This document shows, one piece after another, positions 20,886 through 25,853 of a stretch of DNA of 25,853 bases (position 1 is its first letter; each line of letters opens with the position of its first letter). This stretch comes from a virus: positions 1 through 25,853 of the IMG/VR virus record IMGVR_UViG_3300034694_000334, one strand, 5' to 3'. The translations under genes and the position numbers were made by a program. The notes under the pieces were generated by a model. The model worked only from the letters and a program-made list of their open reading frames with translations, did not search any database and was not told the DNA's origin.

Positions 20886-21424
20886 TACAAAACTGCTATG
20901 AATCTTCGATATGGGTTAAACAATTTGACAATAGCAACGAGTTCAATCAAGATGTTTTAAATGTCACTAAAGCAATTTCGGCTACAACTCCTGAGCCTGT
21001 AGCCGATCATAACGTTGATCTATGGGTGTCTGATAATATGCAGACTATTAGATCATATTTTATGGAAGGCTTTAAAGACTTGTGCAGTACATATAATGAA
21101 AAATCAGACTTTGATATAGATTCTATGAACATGGTTAATCCCATGAATCACGGTGACTTTAAGTCATGCCACAACCACGATGTTATCGACGCGTTCGGTG
21201 TTTATTATGTTAATGAATCAGACGAAGGCGGTAAGCTAAGATTATACGATCCAAGATTCCTTAGCAAGAAATCATTTTCACAAGGTCCTTATATTGAGAT
21301 AAAGCCACGAACTGGTCTTATGGTAATTGCACCATATTATGTTTGGCACGAGGTTACTCCATATCTAGGTAATGAAACCCGATACAGTTTAATATGTAAC
21401 ATGGTATTTAATAATGTCACTTGA
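20882..21424 (+). CDS. 2OG-Fe(II) oxygenase family protein A
   Basis: 180 residues, the same phage-type oxygenase group as the genes at 16292-16852 and 22375-22872. The metal-binding motif lies in CHNHDVIDAFGVYYV (first His at 97, second at 99). It is followed by EGGKLRLYDPRF (115-126), the IKPRTGLMVIAPYYVWHEV strand with distal His 156, and R167 in the last strand (TRYSLICN) for 2-oxoglutarate. The DPR motif is present without the NANRG extension seen in its relatives. Predicted activity: hydroxylation or related oxidation of an unknown substrate, possibly a peptide given the neighbours. The start overlaps the upstream stop (ATGA); the end overlaps radical SAM protein 2 by 11 nt. Confidence 0.88.
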   Translation: MIQNCYESSIWVKQFDNSNEFNQDVLNVTKAISATTPEPVADHNVDLWVSDNMQTIRSYFMEGFKDLCSTYNEKSDFDIDSMNMVNPMNHGDFKSCHNHDVIDAFGVYYVNESDEGGKLRLYDPRFLSKKSFSQGPYIEIKPRTGLMVIAPYYVWHEVTPYLGNETRYSLICNMVFNNVT

Positions 21425-22406
21425 TATAATAACAAAGACGGGTAAACGAGCAAACACTGGTGAGATCATTGTTACCCTCTTCGAATTCTGTAACCTAAGC
21501 TGCAAGTTTTGCAATCAAGATCATGATAGTCTAGAAGGTGTTAAGACTATAGCTGAAAAGGTCGACGTTGTAAAAAAGGTTATAATGCAAACACCGAGAG
21601 AAAAATACAGTATCCACTTTATGGGTGGCGAAGTTTTTGCTGACGCGTTGCCTTTACACGTATATACCGATTATCAATATGTATGTCACGAATTAAACTC
21701 ATGGGCAACCGAGCAAGATATCGAACTAGAGATATGCTTTACTAGTAATATGGTATTTGATAACATGGATGATTTAGATGAGTTTCTTCATATCTCTAAT
21801 CCTAAAATATTAACTAGCTTTGACCCTGCTGCACGCTTTAATAATGATACGTTTGAGATTTTTAAGCGCAATGTAAAGAAGTACAAAGACCATATTAAGT
21901 CTGTTAATATAATCATGACTAAGCCGACAATAAATAAGTTTATGAAAGGCGACGTTGAATTTTTTGATTATCTTTATGATAATTTCGACGTTTACTTTGA
22001 TTACTATACACCTGAAAAGAACATGGCGATGTTTATTCCTAATGATGTAATGCTACGCGACTTTATGATTTATATGCTCGAACATTATCCTAAGGCACTA
22101 CCCTTCGCGGATTACACGAGTAAGATTAAGAAACAAATGAGCTGTATGGATACGATGACTATTATGCCAGATAATTCGTTTGGCAATTGCACTATCCTAC
22201 TAAAAGATTTTAAAAATGTAACGACAACTAAGCAAGACATGGAACAAGAATGGTTTAAGCAATATAATTGTTTAACCTGTCCACACTTTCAATACTGTTC
22301 TATGGGTTGCTTTTTGTCTAATCACATGCAGAGTTTTAGAACTCAAGAAACGTGTTGGTTAAGTGAGGTTTATGATGTGGTCCACCCCGATTCAAATATT
22401 CAATGA
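21414..22406 (+). CDS. Radical SAM/SPASM protein 2
   Basis: 330 residues. The cluster motif CNLSCKFC (C26, C30, C33) is followed by the SAM motif GGEV at 71-74. The C-terminal cysteine set is C244, C259 (SFGNC), C286-x2-C289-x5-C295-x3-C299 and C314: a SPASM-like auxiliary cluster region. The core segment TSFDPAARFNN (134-144) matches TSWDPTIRFTN in radical SAM protein 1, so these two are paralogues with probably related substrates. The N-terminal 15 residues (MSLDIITKTGKRANT) have no ribosome site of note, and the gene overlaps its neighbours by 11 nt and 32 nt. Peptide or protein modification is the likely class of reaction; the bond formed cannot be predicted. Confidence 0.92.
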   Translation: MSLDIITKTGKRANTGEIIVTLFEFCNLSCKFCNQDHDSLEGVKTIAEKVDVVKKVIMQTPREKYSIHFMGGEVFADALPLHVYTDYQYVCHELNSWATEQDIELEICFTSNMVFDNMDDLDEFLHISNPKILTSFDPAARFNNDTFEIFKRNVKKYKDHIKSVNIIMTKPTINKFMKGDVEFFDYLYDNFDVYFDYYTPEKNMAMFIPNDVMLRDFMIYMLEHYPKALPFADYTSKIKKQMSCMDTMTIMPDNSFGNCTILLKDFKNVTTTKQDMEQEWFKQYNCLTCPHFQYCSMGCFLSNHMQSFRTQETCWLSEVYDVVHPDSNIQ

Positions 22407-22872
22407 TGGTTATAAAAAGCCAGTAGAAAGATATAGAGATTTTCTAAAAGAACATTTTAATCTTAATTTAGAAAATTTTAATTATGAAATAAGAGAGTGG
22501 GAAACAACCCCAGGCTCTGGCTATTGGTTAGCACCGCATAATCATGGGCATTCGCATTTTACAGCAATTCATTACAGTTATGTTTCCGGAGAAGGCGGTG
22601 AATTAATCCTGCATGACCCAAGAGTGAACGCTAATAGAGGATTCCCACAAGAATTTGGATCTGAGTTTGCGCCATACATAATTAAACCAGAAACCGGAAT
22701 GACTGCTATATTTCCATCTTATATCTACCATACAGTCGCGCCTTTTAGAGGCATGATAAGAGAAGGAAAGGTAAGTGAAATTCAATTAAATAGCCCACGT
22801 ACTATTGACAATTTAATAGAAGAAGGTTATATTAATATGGATAATGCGCATTTAGGAGCTACCCCAATATGA
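22375..22872 (+). CDS. 2OG-Fe(II) oxygenase family protein B
   Basis: 165 residues from the ATG at 22375, chosen because GAGG lies 6 nt upstream; a GTG at 22363 and an ATG at 22372 are alternatives. Motifs: PHNHGHSHFTAIHYSYV with HNH at 55-57, GGELILHDPRVNANRGF (74-90), IKPETGMTAIFPSYIYHTV with distal His 119. The position where relatives have Arg before the last strand reads GKVSEIQL, with Lys132, so 2-oxoglutarate binding may differ or be lost. The DPRxNANRG block ties it closely to the minus-strand gene at 16292-16852. It overlaps radical SAM protein 2 by 32 nt and ends in ATGA. Confidence 0.86.
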   Translation: MWSTPIQIFNDGYKKPVERYRDFLKEHFNLNLENFNYEIREWETTPGSGYWLAPHNHGHSHFTAIHYSYVSGEGGELILHDPRVNANRGFPQEFGSEFAPYIIKPETGMTAIFPSYIYHTVAPFRGMIREGKVSEIQLNSPRTIDNLIEEGYINMDNAHLGATPI

Positions 22873-23507
22873 ATATTAATAAATTCTATACAGACGGATA
22901 TGACGAATGGCAAATGCCACCACACTTATCAGCTATGGTTTGGGGACAGCTACTATGTGAGAATTGGATTGATCATCCCGTATATAAAGAAATTCCAGAC
23001 TGGAGTATTAATAAAGGCGGTGAAGCCCAAAACCAAGATCAAAAATATCTTAGAGGTAAAGAGCAAGAGATTAACGAACAAAGCTTATCTATCGTTCCGT
23101 CAGTATATAAAACAGTAATAGAAGAATTGCTCAAAGAAGATTACTATTCAGAATGGTTTGAGACTGTATGTGGTTATCAACAAAAGATTAAATTCATCGA
23201 TGTTTGGAATGGATCTGACGATCTTAAATGGCATTGGGACGGTGTAGAAGACCACGATATGGGATTTCTAATATACTTTACAGAACAATATCAATGGAAT
23301 GAAGAATGGAAATCATATCTTCAAATCGGCGAAAGAGAGTGGCCTAATGATAAAGAGATCAATATTAAACACACAGCATATCCTAGCAATGGTAAGATTA
23401 TCTTGCTAAATAACATGAACCCGAGATTCGTGCATTCTGTGGCAAAACTGACAAACGCTAATGTTAATAGATATACTATTAACGCAGGGATTTCTTTATG
23501 GAACTAA
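22869..23507 (+). CDS. 2OG-Fe(II) oxygenase family protein C
   Basis: 212 residues, from a second oxygenase group, different from A and B. Its facial triad is complete: H122-W-D124 in LKWHWDGVEDHD, distal H189 in NPRFVHSVAKL, and R201 in RYTINAGI for 2-oxoglutarate. The strand PSNGKIILLNN (172-182) leads to the distal His, as in prolyl-4-hydroxylase-like enzymes. The N-terminal part (MPPHLSAMVWGQLLCENW, 16-33) is shared in outline with protein E (VDPSFSAMLFAQLMSEEF), so C and E are paralogues. It has a GGAG ribosome site. It overlaps B by 4 nt and radical SAM protein 3 by 10 nt. Confidence 0.85.
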   Translation: MNINKFYTDGYDEWQMPPHLSAMVWGQLLCENWIDHPVYKEIPDWSINKGGEAQNQDQKYLRGKEQEINEQSLSIVPSVYKTVIEELLKEDYYSEWFETVCGYQQKIKFIDVWNGSDDLKWHWDGVEDHDMGFLIYFTEQYQWNEEWKSYLQIGEREWPNDKEINIKHTAYPSNGKIILLNNMNPRFVHSVAKLTNANVNRYTINAGISLWN

Positions 23508-24499
23508 TTATTAAACCAACCGAGAAATGCAATTTTAAATGCACATTCTGTTCAAGCACATCAATTGCAGATGATGCTACAGATGAACTAGGTTTAGAAC
23601 ATATTTACACGTTTCTTAAAAGATTTCCTGATACGAATACTATCATTGTAAACGGCGGTGATCCTTTAATGATGAAGCCGTCTTATTACACAAAGCTGCT
23701 TGATCATCTTGACGAACACGACTATCCTACTACAGTAGCCTTTACAACAAATCTATGGCCATTTTATATGAAGCCAGATAAGTGGATTGATATCTTCTTG
23801 CATCCTCGTATAGGCATTACAACGAGTTTTCATTATGGCGAATCAAGACTAAAAGGTGATTATTCTGTATTTACTGAAGAAGACTTCTGGGCAGCATCAG
23901 ACAAAATGCTAGAACTTGTTGGGTATCGGCCAGGATTCATATCAGTTATAGATGAACACAACGCAGACAGAGCACTTGATAATGTACGCCTCGCAAAAAA
24001 GATGGGTGTTGAATGTAAACTGAATTACACAATGGCGTCTGGTATTGCCGGTCGTCCTTATCAATTATCAAAAATGTATAGTATCTATTTAGATGTATAT
24101 GAGGCTGGTTTAACTGAGTGGGAATTCAATACTAAACAAATGGTTGTGAGACTTCGTAATGAAGCTTTGATGTGTCCTCAGAATAGAGCTTGTGATAGTA
24201 CTATTAGAGCATTGCAACCAAGCGGAGACTATTATAGTTGTGGAGCGATGGGTGATGATAGAGAATACGCTATTGATTTTGAACGAGAGATGGCTGGCGA
24301 ATTCTTTACCCCTCTACAGGAAGATCCTGATATCCAAACAATGCGGACTGACGGTGAATGTTATTCATGCCCAATGTTTCAAATTTGTAACGGATGCAAG
24401 AAAACAGTAAAAGACACTAAACGTCATAACATGGTTGAGACCCACTGCACTTTGATGAAACAATTAGCACCGAGGATTGTAGATGCAAATAACGGATAA
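23498..24499 (+). CDS. Radical SAM/SPASM protein 3
   Basis: 333 residues. The CNFKCTFC cluster motif sits right at the N-terminus (C11, C15, C18), with GGDP at 53-56 as SAM motif. C-terminal cysteines: C226, C232, C248 (DYYSC), C288-x2-C291-x5-C297-x2-C300 and C317. The x2 rather than x3 spacing in the last pair sets it apart from radical SAM proteins 1 and 2, and the TSxDPxxRF segment is replaced by TTSFHYGESRL (108-118), so it probably handles another substrate or makes another bond. An AGGGAT ribosome site lies inside the preceding oxygenase gene. It is followed by oxygenase D with a 17-nt overlap. Confidence 0.92.
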   Translation: MELIIKPTEKCNFKCTFCSSTSIADDATDELGLEHIYTFLKRFPDTNTIIVNGGDPLMMKPSYYTKLLDHLDEHDYPTTVAFTTNLWPFYMKPDKWIDIFLHPRIGITTSFHYGESRLKGDYSVFTEEDFWAASDKMLELVGYRPGFISVIDEHNADRALDNVRLAKKMGVECKLNYTMASGIAGRPYQLSKMYSIYLDVYEAGLTEWEFNTKQMVVRLRNEALMCPQNRACDSTIRALQPSGDYYSCGAMGDDREYAIDFEREMAGEFFTPLQEDPDIQTMRTDGECYSCPMFQICNGCKKTVKDTKRHNMVETHCTLMKQLAPRIVDANNG

Positions 24500-25055
24500 C
24501 GCGCTATCACCTATTGAATTTAAAAAAATACTAAATTACTTTACGTCAGAAGCACCAGATTGGAAATTTGTTACTAATGTAACCCACGGTTCTGTTACAG
24601 AACATGGGCGTGATAAGTGGGGATTCGCGTGCAGCATATATGATTGTGGTAATGGAATAGGCCGCAACTCAACAGAAAAGATAATAGATAGAACTGCTTT
24701 AAAAATAATTGAACCGATAATTATCGATAAAAATAAATTACTCAGAGTTCGCGTTGGTATGATAATAAATGTAGGTCCTGATGAACCACACAATCCTCAT
24801 ATAGATCAACATGGAATAGAGCATTTGACTCAAATATATTACTTAACTGCAAGTGATGCACTAACTAATGTATTTGAAGAATATGGTCTTGATGAAAAAT
24901 ACAAAACGTACAAACCTGAAGATTTTACTATTAAAATGCAGTCTAAACCTGAGCCTAACAGAATGCTTGTATTTGACGGCTTTCATTGGCATAGCTCATC
25001 GCACGTTTACGGGCCAGAAGTAAGAATATCGGTGAATATTAATTATGCTAAGTAA
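24483..25055 (+). CDS. 2OG-Fe(II) oxygenase family protein D
   Basis: 190 residues, a third oxygenase group in this operon. The triad is readable: H106-I-D108 in NPHIDQHG, a distal His in FDGFHWHSSSHVYGP (H170 is the likely ligand, H174 the alternative), and R181 in VRISVNINY for 2-oxoglutarate. The FDGxxxHxSxxxxxxxRxSxN ending is typical of phage and bacterial prolyl-hydroxylase-like enzymes. The N-terminal half is more variable (residues 1-95, with C50 and C55). It has a GAGG ribosome site 7 nt before the ATG. It overlaps radical SAM protein 3 and oxygenase E, so the rSAM-oxygenase alternation is translationally linked. Confidence 0.85.
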   Translation: MQITDNALSPIEFKKILNYFTSEAPDWKFVTNVTHGSVTEHGRDKWGFACSIYDCGNGIGRNSTEKIIDRTALKIIEPIIIDKNKLLRVRVGMIINVGPDEPHNPHIDQHGIEHLTQIYYLTASDALTNVFEEYGLDEKYKTYKPEDFTIKMQSKPEPNRMLVFDGFHWHSSSHVYGPEVRISVNINYAK

Positions 25056-25764
25056 TAGTCCAAACTTCAATAACTTATATCTTAAAGGCGCAGACATAGT
25101 TGACGTTGACCCATCGTTCTCTGCAATGCTGTTTGCTCAGTTAATGTCGGAGGAATTTTCTACAGAAAGTAGTTATGGCGCTTCTATAACTAACCCTATA
25201 TGGGATAGAGAATATAATGAAAGAGAAGAGCCCATTTATATTGAAGGTAAGAAGCCGTATGCAGAATTCTTCAAAGAGGTTATTAAATCTCCGTACTTTG
25301 ACTATTGGAGAAACGTTTACGGAGAGTTTGACGAGATACATGTCAATGTTAACAAAGTAATGGCTGGTGGCGAGATGCCTTGGCACTTCGATGGATATGA
25401 TGGAACATTTCTACAAATACTTTGCTATCCTAACATGGATGATTTTGATACTGATGATGGTGGACATTTGCTAGTAGGCAGACCTGATACGTTATATCGC
25501 GAAGGTGATCCTATGCCGCACTGGGTACCAGAAAAAAGCTTAGATGATATTCTAACAAGCAACGTAGAAGTAACACAGAGGTTTGTTCCTAATAGAAACC
25601 AGATAGTTGTTCTTAATAATAACGATCCATCGTTTGTGCATAGAGTAACAAAGCTTAGTGCTGAGAAAACAAGATATACTATAATTGCAACACTAGGATT
25701 TAGTTCTTTGTGGAAGACAAATAAATTGAAGTCTGGGTTCTATAAGGATATACAGTTACTATGA
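25045..25764 (+). CDS. 2OG-Fe(II) oxygenase family protein E
   Basis: 239 residues. Triad: H114-F-D116 in PWHFDGYDG, distal H199 in DPSFVHRVTKL, R210 in TRYTIIAT. GGHLLVGR (139-146) and NQIVVLNNN (185-193) are the strands flanking the active site. It is a longer paralogue of protein C: both share the FSAMxxxQL segment near the N-terminus, the WHxDG motif and the NPxFVH or DPSFVH ending. The start overlaps D by 11 nt; its ribosome site is weak. The stop overlaps the start of the fourth radical SAM gene (ATGA). All catalytic residues appear present; the substrate is unknown. Confidence 0.86.
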   Translation: MLSNSPNFNNLYLKGADIVDVDPSFSAMLFAQLMSEEFSTESSYGASITNPIWDREYNEREEPIYIEGKKPYAEFFKEVIKSPYFDYWRNVYGEFDEIHVNVNKVMAGGEMPWHFDGYDGTFLQILCYPNMDDFDTDDGGHLLVGRPDTLYREGDPMPHWVPEKSLDDILTSNVEVTQRFVPNRNQIVVLNNNDPSFVHRVTKLSAEKTRYTIIATLGFSSLWKTNKLKSGFYKDIQLL

Positions 25765-25853
25765 TTATATCATTAAACCCAACTTACTTGTGCAACTTTA
25801 GATGTGATTTCTGTTACCTAACGCCAGATCAATTAGCAGATAAGAATAAAATT
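25761..25853 (+). CDS. Radical SAM protein 4, cut by the window end
   Basis: Only the first 31 codons are present. The product starts MIISLNPTYLCNFRCDFCYL, with the radical SAM cluster motif CNFRCDFC (C11, C15, C18). The ATG overlaps the stop of oxygenase E by 4 nt, and AAGGAT lies about 11 nt upstream. The C-terminal domain, including any SPASM cysteines, is outside the window. It shows that the operon continues to the right with the same alternation. Confidence 0.85.
   Translation, partial: MIISLNPTYLCNFRCDFCYLTPDQLADKNKI

Noticed and set aside
1-25853. tRNA genes, CRISPR arrays, insertion sequences or attachment sites
   Set aside because: I looked for cloverleaf-type segments, regularly spaced direct repeats and transposase or integrase motifs and found none. 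Gaps between genes are too short to hold them.

Overview
This window is a piece of a T4-like contractile-tailed phage (myovirus) genome, AT-rich and most likely marine. The evidence is the T4 gene order 13-14-15-16-17-18-19-20 (neck, tail terminator, terminase, sheath, tube, portal), read right to left on the minus strand between about 10.6 kb and 0.86 kb, together with T4-type late promoter boxes (TATAAATA or one-base variants) 24-55 nt upstream of many start codons. The host cannot be named from the sequence. The -35/-10 pairs present look like ordinary bacterial sigma70 promoters.

Layout. (1) 1-830, minus: 5' part of an EF-hand-containing protein after the portal gene. (2) 864-10608, minus: portal, tail tube, tail sheath, large and small terminase, gp15 (with a very large repeat/LamG insertion), gp14 and gp13. 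(3) 10619-12016, minus: three small beta-rich structural or baseplate-type proteins. (4) 12129-15438, minus: a carbohydrate-type module of four genes (nucleotidyltransferase-cupin fusion, small unknown, TPR-like/FkbM-like methyltransferase, GH130-like beta-propeller). (5) 15484-16852, minus: two paralogous small phage proteins and a 2-oxoglutarate/Fe(II) oxygenase. (6) 16853-16959: a divergent control region. (7) 16960-25853, plus: a tightly overlapping operon that runs off the window.

The plus-strand operon is the unusual part. It encodes four radical SAM proteins (three complete with SPASM-type C-terminal cysteine clusters, one cut by the window end), five 2OG-Fe(II) oxygenase-type proteins in three sequence groups, a cupin/JmjC-like protein, two proteins I do not recognise, and a 194-residue protein ending in three perfect Cys-His-x-Ser tetrads followed by an Arg-Gly-rich tail. 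That gene lies directly after the first radical SAM gene. It is the only gene of the operon with a real gap before it, and that region carries two overlapping TATAAATA boxes. My reading, an inference, is a phage-encoded peptide or protein modification system: a substrate with a CHxS tail is made late and in quantity, and is modified by radical SAM and non-heme iron enzymes. A related oxygenase on the opposite side of the divergent promoter suggests that the oxygenase family has spread within this genome.

No tRNA, rRNA, CRISPR array, transposase or integrase was seen. No stretch longer than about 110 bases lacks a gene.
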